Source: Bacillota bacterium
GTDB taxonomy: Bacteria > Bacillota > Clostridia > Oscillospirales > Acutalibacteraceae
Assembly: GCA_029007015.1 (NCBI GenBank)
Contig: JAQXHB010000086.1
Coordinates: forward strand, 1 to 8,297
Direction of reading: 5' to 3'
DNA: 8,297 nt
Position numbers and translations under genes: made by a program. Under the pieces are notes generated by a model. It worked only from the letters and a program-made list of their open reading frames with translations, did not search any database and was not told the origin of the DNA. Below are positions 1-5,802 of this stretch, piece after piece (the first letter of the stretch is position 1; each line of letters opens with the position of its first letter).

Positions 1-206
1 ATCGGCAGTCCTATTGCTCCAAGCGTTATGTAAACCAAAGTAGCAGTGACCGAATATTTCGGCCGCAGAATCATTGAAATGATAAATATTGCCAGCAACG
101 ACATAGTTATAGGCACCGGACCGATGGGCACCGAAACCACCGACAGTATAGACAAGAGCGCCGCAAATATGGCTGTAAAAGTCAGCCCCACAATTTTTTT
201 ATTCAT
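1..206 (-). CDS. bioY: Biotin transporter BioY, N-terminal part (cut by window edge)
   Basis: BioY is the substrate-binding membrane subunit (S component) of an ECF-type biotin transporter. It works alone or with the shared EcfA/EcfA'/EcfT energizing module. Only the first 68 residues are in the window. They contain a hydrophobic first helix (about residues 5-25), then the family's PIGPVPIT motif (residues 27-34), a second hydrophobic stretch, the RPKYS turn, and the start of a helix ending in LGAIGLP. This is the order seen in BioY N-termini. The ATG at 206-204 is chosen because AGGAGGG lies 6 nt upstream (219-213). Both the start codon and the SD lie inside the last codons of birA, so translation is probably coupled. 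No promoter is seen between birA and bioY, so expression should follow the BirA-controlled promoter upstream of birA. Family assignment is from motif recall plus the birA neighbour. Confidence 0.9.
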   Translation of the reverse strand, partial: MNKKIVGLTFTAIFAALLSILSVVSVPIGPVPITMSLLAIFIISMILRPKYSVTATLVYITLGAIGLP

Positions 207-1170
207 TTGTAACCCTCCTAACACTTACTTCGCCCGACTTAAGGCAATGCTCTTTTCCCGCGCAGTCTCTGACAATAAGATGTGCATCATCATCGACAGT
301 CAGCACCTCTGCGAGATAGTTTCCCATCGGGTCATAAACCTCGACTGTATTTCCTATTAGCATCGACCGGCGGCGGTATTCACAGAGCAGATCGAGCGAT
401 AGCCACTGTCCGTCGATAGCGGCCAATTCATTTAGTATGTTTGCCGCCAGTCGATTTTTTGCGTCGGCAACGCTGTCGGTAAAGGCAACACCGGCAATTT
501 GACTCAGTTCAGCCGGAAAGCCGTTTTCGGCGGCGTTAACATTTACGCCGATGCCGAGCACGACATAACCTATACCGCCCGATTCGATATCAAGCGCCGC
601 TTCAGTCAGTATTCCGCAGATTTTGCGCTCACCGAGAAACAGGTCGTTAACCCACTTGATTTGTGCTTCTACGCCCATTTTCGCCAGTGCGCGTGCAACG
701 GCCACCGCGGCCGATGTGGTGATGCGCAGTGCATCTTCGGCACGCAGTTGCGGTCGTATCAGCAGGCTAATGTATACCCCGCAATCATTTGGTGAGAAGA
801 ATGTTCTGCCCATTCTGCCCCGCCCTGCTGTCTGACAACGGGCGATGACCACTTCGCCGTCAGCGGCGCCATCTGCGGCGCGGCGTTTCATCTCGGAATT
901 GGTCGAATCGACCGTATCAAGCACGGTTATGCTGTATCTGCAATTATTAAGATATCGGTTGATGCCGGCCACCGACAAAATATCGCAATCTTTATCGAGG
1001 ATATATCCGCTGCCGGTTGACGAAGAAATACTGTACCCGTCCGCCCTGAGCTGACCGACCGCCTTACTGACGGCACTGCGTGTGACACCCAACATGTCAG
1101 CCATCGCCTGACCGGATATCGGCCTGCCTTTGCTATCCTCTAACTCGGCAAGAATTTTTGATTTCAACAT
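199..1170 (-). CDS. birA: Bifunctional biotin-protein ligase / biotin repressor BirA
   Basis: This 323-residue cytoplasmic protein makes biotinyl-5'-AMP, attaches biotin to carrier lysines (for example acetyl-CoA carboxylase AccB), and represses biotin genes when it holds biotinyl-AMP. Residues 1-60 form a winged helix-turn-helix (ISGQAMADMLGVTRSAVSKAV). The catalytic core carries the adenylate-binding loop GRGRMG (116-121), the ligase motif KWVND (172-176, with Val where E. coli has Pro) and GILTE (186-190). A C-terminal SH3-like region follows (about 270-320). Length matches two-domain (class II) ligases. The start MLKSKILAEL (ATG 1170-1168) is preferred, with a weak GGTGG SD 5 nt upstream. 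An in-frame ATA/ATG-rich extension to 1215 is rejected because it would begin inside the -35 element. The gene overlaps bioY by 8 nt and has a BirA operator directly upstream, so autoregulation is expected. Confidence 0.95.
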   Translation of the reverse strand: MLKSKILAELEDSKGRPISGQAMADMLGVTRSAVSKAVGQLRADGYSISSSTGSGYILDKDCDILSVAGINRYLNNCRYSITVLDTVDSTNSEMKRRAADGAADGEVVIARCQTAGRGRMGRTFFSPNDCGVYISLLIRPQLRAEDALRITTSAAVAVARALAKMGVEAQIKWVNDLFLGERKICGILTEAALDIESGGIGYVVLGIGVNVNAAENGFPAELSQIAGVAFTDSVADAKNRLAANILNELAAIDGQWLSLDLLCEYRRRSMLIGNTVEVYDPMGNYLAEVLTVDDDAHLIVRDCAGKEHCLKSGEVSVRRVTNE

Positions 1171-1186
1171 AATTACCACCGCGATG

Positions 1187-1215
1187 ATAATAACATAAAA
1201 TAAGTAACTTGTCAA
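1187..1215 (-). promoter_or_regulatory. Sigma-A promoter of birA-bioY
   Basis: Read on the minus strand, TTGACA (1215-1210) is separated by exactly 17 nt from TATTAT (1192-1187). This is a consensus -35 and a five-of-six -10. Expected initiation is near 1180, about 10 nt before the birA ATG, so the weak SD would sit at the very 5' end of the message. The -35 box lies inside the promoter-proximal arm of the BirA operator, which suits repression by blocking RNA polymerase. Confidence 0.85.
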
Positions 1216-1245
1216 CCAGAAATCAAAATCAGGTTGACAAGTTAC
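1204..1245. promoter_or_regulatory. BirA operator (biotin box), 14-bp perfect inverted repeat
   Basis: GTAACTTGTCAACC (1204-1217) and GGTTGACAAGTTAC (1232-1245) are perfect reverse complements separated by 14 bp. The core TTGTCAACC-N14-GGTTGACAA fits the Firmicutes BirA consensus as I recall it (TTGTnAACC-N14 to N16-GGTTnACAA). It covers the birA -35 box and lies directly before birA-bioY, so biotinyl-AMP-bound BirA dimers should repress both genes. The distal arm also contains the stop codon of the preceding Mrr-like gene. Confidence 0.9.
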
Positions 1246-1751
1246 AAATCCAGTTTATTAATCATTTCTGCGAGGACATTTCTGTCCCACAAAAGGACGC
1301 GATTGGCGGCGGCTAATTCAACAGCAGAACGGGTGAAGTAACTGTTGGTCACCACCACGCCAACATGACAGCGATAATACTCTCTGCCGGCTACCACCTC
1401 TTGAACAGCAGAATTACCGAGGTTCGAGTCGTAATTCTTGCACTGAATGGCAAACCTGACGCCCTCACGCTCGGCAAGTACATCTACACCTTGGTCATGC
1501 GAGCCGCAGGTCAAATCGACCGACCCGTAGCCGAGGCGCTGGAGCATGGAGGCAATAAAATGCTCGAACTGCACGCCGTCCATTTGATCAATATATTCCA
1601 GTTGCCCTCTGGCAACGGCAGAAAAGTCAACATCGCCGTTTGCCCTACGGCGGCGCCGAATGATAAGCGGCACCGATATCAGCACGACAGCCGCGGCGGC
1701 GGCAACCCACCAATACCAATCAATAATCATTAAATCAAACATTGATTTCAT
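1242..1751 (-). CDS. Membrane-anchored Mrr-type restriction endonuclease-fold protein
   Basis: The product has 169 residues. One transmembrane helix (about 12-31, VAAAAAVVLISVPLII) is followed by RRRRR (32-36), predicting a short outside N-terminus and a cytoplasmic domain. Residues 57-165 match the Mrr_cat branch of the PD-(D/E)XK fold: MDGVQFEHFIASML (Glu63), DQGVDV (catalytic Asp90), and IQCKN (Q103-x-K105), then the conserved AVQEVVAG helix and a GVVVTNSYFT strand. Catalytic residues look intact. Mrr homologues cut modified DNA, but membrane-anchored solitary versions have no established role that I know of; a DNA stress or defence role is inference. The start at 1751 is chosen because GGGGAT lies 3-5 nt upstream; an in-frame TTG at 1766 is a weaker alternative. 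It has no methyltransferase partner. It sits after a terminator and ends inside the BirA operator. I see no promoter of its own. Confidence 0.85.
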   Translation of the reverse strand: MKSMFDLMIIDWYWWVAAAAAVVLISVPLIIRRRRRANGDVDFSAVARGQLEYIDQMDGVQFEHFIASMLQRLGYGSVDLTCGSHDQGVDVLAEREGVRFAIQCKNYDSNLGNSAVQEVVAGREYYRCHVGVVVTNSYFTRSAVELAAANRVLLWDRNVLAEMINKLDL

Positions 1752-1764
1752 AATATCCCCATAC

Positions 1765-1796
1765 AAAACCGGCGGCCACGCAAAAGCACGGCCGCC
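1765..1796 (-). terminator. Intrinsic terminator after the rsmD-coaD cluster
   Basis: On the minus strand GGCGGCCGTGC (1796-1786) pairs with GCGTGGCCGCC (1781-1771) over 11 bp, two of them G-U wobbles, around a TTTT loop. Then comes GGTTTTG. The U-tract is short (four U), so termination may be partial. The hairpin lies 17 nt after the coiled-coil gene's stop and 20 nt before the Mrr-like start. Read-through would be one way to express the Mrr-like gene. Confidence 0.6.
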
Positions 1797-1812
1797 ACAA
1801 GTTTTCTAACAG

Positions 1813-2277
1813 TTATTCAGGCTTATTGACGGGCGGAATCTTGGACTTGAGCGACTGTCTTGTCTTGCGCACTTCGGCCAGATTCTCGGTCAGCCCCTCA
1901 TCGGCGCGTCGCATAATCTCCTCAACAAACTCTTGAGCCGCCTGACGCATCTCGCGGGTCTTTTGCTGAGCCTGAGCGATAATCTCATTGGCCTTTTGCT
2001 GAGCCAACTTGGTGATTTCCTCCTGGGCTACCATGGCACGGGCACGCTCCTCAGCGGCATGAATCTTCTCCTCTGCCTCACGCTTGGCCGAGGTGATTAT
2101 CTCGGCGCGGTCTGCAACGATGCCGCGAGCCTGCTTAACCTCCTGCGGCACATTCAGACGAATGTCGTCAATGATATCGCGCAGTTTGTCAGCATCTACA
2201 AGGATGCGTCTGCCGGGCATTTTCATTGAGCCTTCGATTATAGCGTCCAACTGATCAAGCAATTCTTCCATGTTCAT
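1813..2277 (-). CDS. Coiled-coil protein of unknown function, coaD-linked (ATP synthase b / DivIVA-like helix)
   Basis: The 154-residue product is soluble, highly charged and Ala/Glu/Lys/Arg-rich. It opens with a short conserved head (MNMEELLDQLD, then ILVDADKLRDIIDDIRLNVP at 25-44). A long continuous helix follows from about 45 to 140, with repeats such as AKREAEEKIHAAEERARAM and QKANEIIAQAQQKTREMR. The tail is short and Pro-containing. I see no transmembrane segment, no P-loop and no enzyme motif. Similar proteins next to coaD in Clostridia are often labelled 'ATPase' or ATP synthase subunit-like, apparently only because of coiled-coil similarity. A structural or scaffold role is inference. 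The ATG at 2277 is preferred: GAAAGG (2292-2287) lies 9 nt upstream inside coaD, whereas the ATG at 2286 (ATGA overlap with the coaD stop) would have no spacing. Translation is likely coupled to coaD, and a terminator follows. Confidence 0.85.
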   Translation of the reverse strand: MNMEELLDQLDAIIEGSMKMPGRRILVDADKLRDIIDDIRLNVPQEVKQARGIVADRAEIITSAKREAEEKIHAAEERARAMVAQEEITKLAQQKANEIIAQAQQKTREMRQAAQEFVEEIMRRADEGLTENLAEVRKTRQSLKSKIPPVNKPE

Positions 2278-2282
2278 TTTAG

Positions 2283-2780
2283 TCATCCTTTCTTATGTAA
2301 TCTTTCTTCGATTTCGCTTTTTATTACCTTCGGCACAAAGTCAGAGATGTCACCGCCGTGGGCGGCGATCTGCTTGACCAGGCTCGATGATAAGTACATG
2401 TTTTCGCTCGATGTTGTCAAGAAGACAGTCTCGGCGTCAGGATATAGTTTCTTATTGGTCAGCGCCATCTGAAACTCGTATTCAAAGTCAGACACGGCGC
2501 GCAAGCCTTTGACAATGGCGACAGCACCGCGCTCGCGGCAATAATCGGCCAGCAGTTTATCGGATGTATCGACCTCGACATTGTCCAGTCCGGCGTCGGC
2601 AATGGCGGTGCGAATAAACTGCATACGCTCATCAATGGAAAAGGCCGCACGCTTGGCATCATTGGTCAGCACAGCGACAACCACCCTGTCAAAGAGGCGC
2701 GAAGCACGCGAGATGATATCAAGGTGACCGACCGTAACCGGATCAAAACTGCCGGGACATATGGCTAATCTATCACTCAT
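2283..2780 (-). CDS. coaD: Phosphopantetheine adenylyltransferase CoaD
   Basis: CoaD transfers AMP from ATP to 4'-phosphopantetheine, giving dephospho-CoA in the penultimate step of coenzyme A synthesis in the cytosol. The 165-residue protein has the nucleotidyltransferase signature: the PGSFDP strand-loop (9-14), TVGH (16-19, the T/HxGH motif), the KGLRAVSDFEYE stretch (91-102) with Arg94, and SSSLVK (131-136), the family's ISSTK-type motif. Length matches the bacterial family (about 160). The ATG at 2780 is preferred because GGAGGT (2793-2788) is 7 nt upstream; an ATG at 2783 and a GTG at 2789 are in the same frame. The gene overlaps the end of rsmD by 8 nt, a very common pairing in Firmicutes, and should be co-transcribed from the rsmD promoter. 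Confidence 0.97.
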   Translation of the reverse strand: MSDRLAICPGSFDPVTVGHLDIISRASRLFDRVVVAVLTNDAKRAAFSIDERMQFIRTAIADAGLDNVEVDTSDKLLADYCRERGAVAIVKGLRAVSDFEYEFQMALTNKKLYPDAETVFLTTSSENMYLSSSLVKQIAAHGGDISDFVPKVIKSEIEERLHKKG

Positions 2781-3324
2781 CATCAGCACCTCCGGTTCGG
2801 TAGACGGTCAACGCAAGTTTGCCGTAACGGTACTGCTTGTGCACGGTGAAGCGACCAAAACTATCGGGCAGTTGCTCACCGATAGGGTGCTCGCAAATGA
2901 TTATACCGCTCTCACTCATTACGCGGTCGATGCTCTCAAGCGCCTTTTGCAGCAATCCTGTGCCATAGGGCGGGTCGAGCAGAGCGATATCAAACTGTGC
3001 AGATGTTGAATTAAGAAATGCAACAGCATCGCCGCGAATGACATTTGACTGCTTGGCAAACCCGACAGTAGCAATATTTTCTTTAACAACAGCCAGCGAG
3101 TCGGCGCCGGCATCAACAAAAGTGGCACCGGCCGCGCCGCGGCTGATAGCCTCGATGCCCAGTTGCCCACTGCCGGCAAACAGGTCAAGAACCCTGCGCC
3201 CCTCAATATCAAACTGAATTATGCTAAACAGTGCTTCCTTGACCCTTTCGGTTGTGGGACGCACCGACGCACCCTCAAGTGTGCGCAGACGCCTGCCGCG
3301 TGCAGAACCGGTAATTACTCTCAT
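2773..3324 (-). CDS. rsmD: 16S rRNA (guanine(966)-N(2))-methyltransferase RsmD
   Basis: RsmD uses S-adenosylmethionine to methylate N2 of G966 (E. coli numbering) in 16S rRNA during small-subunit assembly. The 183-residue protein starts with the family signature MRVITGSARGRRL and VRPTTERVKEALF (21-33). It has the Rossmann SAM loop DLFAGSGQLGIEA (47-59), the acidic strand FVDAG (69-73), and the N2-guanine motif DPPY (117-120). Length is normal for the family (about 180-200). The ATG at 3324 has GAGGT (3336-3332) 7 nt upstream. It is the first gene of the rsmD-coaD-coiled-coil cluster and has its own promoter. Its last codons carry the coaD SD, implying coupled translation. Confidence 0.96.
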   Translation of the reverse strand: MRVITGSARGRRLRTLEGASVRPTTERVKEALFSIIQFDIEGRRVLDLFAGSGQLGIEAISRGAAGATFVDAGADSLAVVKENIATVGFAKQSNVIRGDAVAFLNSTSAQFDIALLDPPYGTGLLQKALESIDRVMSESGIIICEHPIGEQLPDSFGRFTVHKQYRYGKLALTVYRTGGADDE

Positions 3325-3342
3325 TATATCTACCTCACCAAT

Positions 3343-3371
3343 ATTATCACACTATTTGCGATATTTTGCAA
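3343..3371 (-). promoter_or_regulatory. Promoter of rsmD-coaD-coiled-coil cluster
   Basis: On the minus strand TTGCAA (3371-3366) is followed after 17 nt by GATAAT (3348-3343). TGT directly precedes the hexamer, giving an extended -10. Predicted initiation is near 3336, at the first base of the rsmD SD, so the leader would be only about 12 nt. The -35 is imperfect, but the extended -10 and the AT-rich upstream DNA compensate. Confidence 0.7.
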
Positions 3372-3394
3372 CATTTTTTTGAAAAAAGATGCAA
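3366..3394. repeat. Imperfect AT-rich palindrome over the rsmD -35 box
   Basis: TTGCAACATTTTTTT (3366-3380) and AAAAAAGATGCAA (3382-3394) form a near-palindrome with TTGCA/TGCAA ends and a T7-G-A6 centre. It overlaps the -35 element and extends upstream of it. It may be no more than a bent, UP-element-like A/T tract; a repressor site is possible but unproven. Confidence 0.35.
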
Positions 3395-3490
3395 AAGACA
3401 TTAAGAAATATTTACCGAAAATAATTAACGGCAGTTGGGTTATAATTATGTTGGACAAACGGTAGATTTGCGTTTGCGACTGTTATGTCC

Positions 3491-3534
3491 GGCCCGACTG
3501 AATTTTTCACGCAATCAGTCGGGCCTTATTTTTT
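3491..3534 (+). terminator. Strong intrinsic terminator with its U-tract on the plus strand
   Basis: GGCCCGACTGA (3491-3501) and TCAGTCGGGCC (3515-3525) form a perfect 11-bp stem with a 13-nt loop. On the plus strand TTATTTTTT follows at once, the classical rho-independent layout. On the minus strand, where the parC-like gene stops at 3536, the stem is followed by GGACATAAC with no U-tract. It could still stall minus-strand transcription, but the better orientation is plus. No plus-strand gene is visible upstream of it. Confidence 0.75.
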
Positions 3535-3535
3535 G

Positions 3536-5779
3536 CTAAATCAGGCTCATCTGCTCCCCTTTTTCCTCGGCTGAAAGCAATTGTCCTGCGACCGGCAGTG
3601 TGCGTGAGCGATAGCGATGCGGTTTGAGCAGCATACCCTCGGCATACGGTTTGGCGCTCACCACTCGGTGCCCCTTTTTCTGAGTCATTACCGCTACGCC
3701 TATGGTGTCCTTGGTGCTCTTTGCACCCAAAGCGCCGGTGTGTACGAGCAACATGCGTCCATTTGATGAGCGCATCAAATACTCGCAGTCGTCATGCGCA
3801 TACTGAATGGCCGCAATCGGTGATTTGTCACTGAATGCCTTGATAAGTTTTTTGCGGTTGGTTTTGGTTTGGTAGGCTGACATTTCGACCTTGGCAACTT
3901 TCCCGTTTTCAAAGAAAAACAGCATGTGTCCTGCGTAGTCATCGGTAACCGCCATGTAGAGCGGATGCTCGTCCTGTTCCATCTCGAGTTTTGCCGGCAG
4001 ATAGTCACCGAGCACGCTTATCTTGGTATCATCAAACTCAGCGGCGCGGCTCTTGTAAACCTGACATTTATCGGTGAAAATGAGCAAATGCGAGGTGTTA
4101 TTGGCCTCGATCGCCTGCACGACCTCGTCACCCTCTTTGAGTTTGTGCTCACCGCTCATGCGCAGTGACTGGGGTGTGACCTTTTTGAAATAGCCCTCCT
4201 TGGTAAAGAAAAGGTGAACGGGATATTCCGCCACGGCGTCATCAGCCTCAACAAATTCAATCGGCTCGCAGGCATAAATCTCGGTTTTACGCGGCTGGCC
4301 GAATTTTTTGATTACATCCTGCAACTCGTCGATAATGATTTTGTGCACCTTGCGCTTGTTATCGAGTATCGACTGCAACTCATCAATTTTCTTTTCCAGT
4401 TCCTCGGTCTCGGCCGTCCTTTTGAGTATATATTCGCGGTTTAAGTGGCGCAGTTTTATCTCGGCAACATATTCGGCCTGCACCTCATCAATGCCAAACC
4501 CAATCATCAGGTTGGGAACGACTTCGCTCTCCTCCTCAGTCTCGCGCACGATGCGAATAGCCTTGTCGATATCGAGCAAAATTTTTGACAGACCTTTGAG
4601 CAAATGCAGTTTCTCGCTCGCCTTTTGCAAATCATAATAGGTGCGCCGGCGTATACTTTCACTGCGGAAGGCAGTCCACTCGCTGAGCAGTTCCCTAACG
4701 CCGAGCACTCGGGGCGCACCGGCGATGAGCACATTCATATTGCACGAAAAAGTGTCCTCAAGCGGGGTCATTCTGAATAATTTTTGCATCAGAGCGTCGG
4801 GGTCGACACCGCGCTTGAGGTCAACTGTCAGTTTGAGTCCCTCCAGGCCGGTCTCGTCACGCACATCGCTGATTTCGGTCAGTTTTTTCAGTTTGGATAA
4901 CTCAACAATCTTTTCGATAATCGCCTCGCATGTGGTTGTGGGCGGAATTTGAGTAATATCAATGCAGTTGGCCGACCGGTCAAACGAATAGACGGCACGC
5001 ACTTTGAAACCGCCGCGGCCCGTCGCATAAATTTTGTCCATTTCGTCCTTGTTGTAAATCAGCCGGCCGCCGCCCGGAAAGTCGGGCGCCAGCAAAGTGG
5101 CGCTGATGTCACAGTTTTCGTCCCTCAAATACGCAATCTCAGTCTCGCACACCTCGGTCAGGTTGAACGGACAAATTGAACTGGCCATGCCGACGGCGAT
5201 GCCGGTATTTGCATTGACGAGAATTGACGGAAAGGACACCGGCAGAAGGGTTGGTTCCTTCATAGTGGCATCATAGTTATCAACAAAGTCGACGGTGTCC
5301 TTGGAAATATCGCGGAACAGTTCACCTGCGAGCGGCTCCAGTTTTGCCTCGGTGTAACGGGATGCGGCGCACTGCATATCGCGCGAATAAGCCTTGCCGA
5401 AATTACCCTTTGAGTCAACATATGGGTGCAGAAGCGCCTCGTATCCCCGTGACAGGCGCACCATTGTATCGTAAATTGCCGCATCGCCGTGAGGATTTAG
5501 TTGCATGGTGCGGCCGACAATGTTGGCCGACTTGACGCGTGTATTGCCGAGCAGTCCCATTTGATACATGGTGTACAACAGTTTGCGGTGCGACGGCTTG
5601 AATCCGTCAATCTCGGGTATTGCACGGGATACAATGACGCTCATCGCATAGGGCATGTAGTTGCTCTCAAGGGTGTCTGTAATCGGCTGGTCGACCACCG
5701 TTCCTGCACCGGCAATATATGCACTGTCGGCTGCCGCGCGATTACTGACCGCCGTTTCTTTTTTCTTTTTAGAAGCCAT
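3536..5779 (-). CDS. parC: Topoisomerase IV subunit A-like protein (divergent GyrA/ParC, DNA breakage-reunion subunit)
   Basis: This subunit cuts and rejoins both DNA strands through a catalytic tyrosine; with its ParE-like partner it forms an A2B2 type IIA topoisomerase. The 747-residue protein has a Lys-rich N-tail, the winged-helix motif FKPSHRKLLYTMY (60-72), NPHGDAAIYDTMVRL (95-109), and the active-site Arg-Tyr in ASRYTEAKL (Tyr142). A tower/coiled-coil region follows (about 370-500), then a short beta-pinwheel C-terminus of roughly four blades. No QRRGGKG-type GyrA box is seen; the matching place reads YQTKTNRKKL. Decatenation therefore seems likelier than supercoiling. Oddities: Ala100 is where E. 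coli GyrA has Ser83, Asn95 is where the first His of HPHGD lies, and SRD replaces the usual DGD before the active site. The start at 5779 has AGGAG 9 nt upstream; the ATG at 5785 is too close. A canonical gyrA presumably lies elsewhere. Confidence 0.88.
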   Translation of the reverse strand: MASKKKKETAVSNRAAADSAYIAGAGTVVDQPITDTLESNYMPYAMSVIVSRAIPEIDGFKPSHRKLLYTMYQMGLLGNTRVKSANIVGRTMQLNPHGDAAIYDTMVRLSRGYEALLHPYVDSKGNFGKAYSRDMQCAASRYTEAKLEPLAGELFRDISKDTVDFVDNYDATMKEPTLLPVSFPSILVNANTGIAVGMASSICPFNLTEVCETEIAYLRDENCDISATLLAPDFPGGGRLIYNKDEMDKIYATGRGGFKVRAVYSFDRSANCIDITQIPPTTTCEAIIEKIVELSKLKKLTEISDVRDETGLEGLKLTVDLKRGVDPDALMQKLFRMTPLEDTFSCNMNVLIAGAPRVLGVRELLSEWTAFRSESIRRRTYYDLQKASEKLHLLKGLSKILLDIDKAIRIVRETEEESEVVPNLMIGFGIDEVQAEYVAEIKLRHLNREYILKRTAETEELEKKIDELQSILDNKRKVHKIIIDELQDVIKKFGQPRKTEIYACEPIEFVEADDAVAEYPVHLFFTKEGYFKKVTPQSLRMSGEHKLKEGDEVVQAIEANNTSHLLIFTDKCQVYKSRAAEFDDTKISVLGDYLPAKLEMEQDEHPLYMAVTDDYAGHMLFFFENGKVAKVEMSAYQTKTNRKKLIKAFSDKSPIAAIQYAHDDCEYLMRSSNGRMLLVHTGALGAKSTKDTIGVAVMTQKKGHRVVSAKPYAEGMLLKPHRYRSRTLPVAGQLLSAEEKGEQMSLI

Positions 5780-5802
5780 TTGCATTATCTCCTAACACAA
5801 AT

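Noticed and set aside
46..360. Plus-strand open frame of 104 codons across bioY and the birA end
   Set aside because: It lies antisense to two well-recognised genes, has no Shine-Dalgarno and no family-like sequence; a shadow frame.
1171..1215. Longer birA start adding 15 residues
   Set aside because: It would begin within the -35 box, upstream of the predicted transcription start, and adds a hydrophobic stretch absent from the family.
1234..1262. Plus-strand promoter from TTGACA in the distal operator arm
   Set aside because: The TTGACA arises from the palindrome; the best -10 matches only four of six and no plus-strand gene follows.
3163..3465. Plus-strand open frame of 100 codons ending in the rsmD upstream gap, and the short ATG-TTG-GAC-AAA-CGG-TAG at its end as a leader peptide
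   Set aside because: Antisense to rsmD, AT-rich low-complexity second half, no ribosome binding site for either reading.
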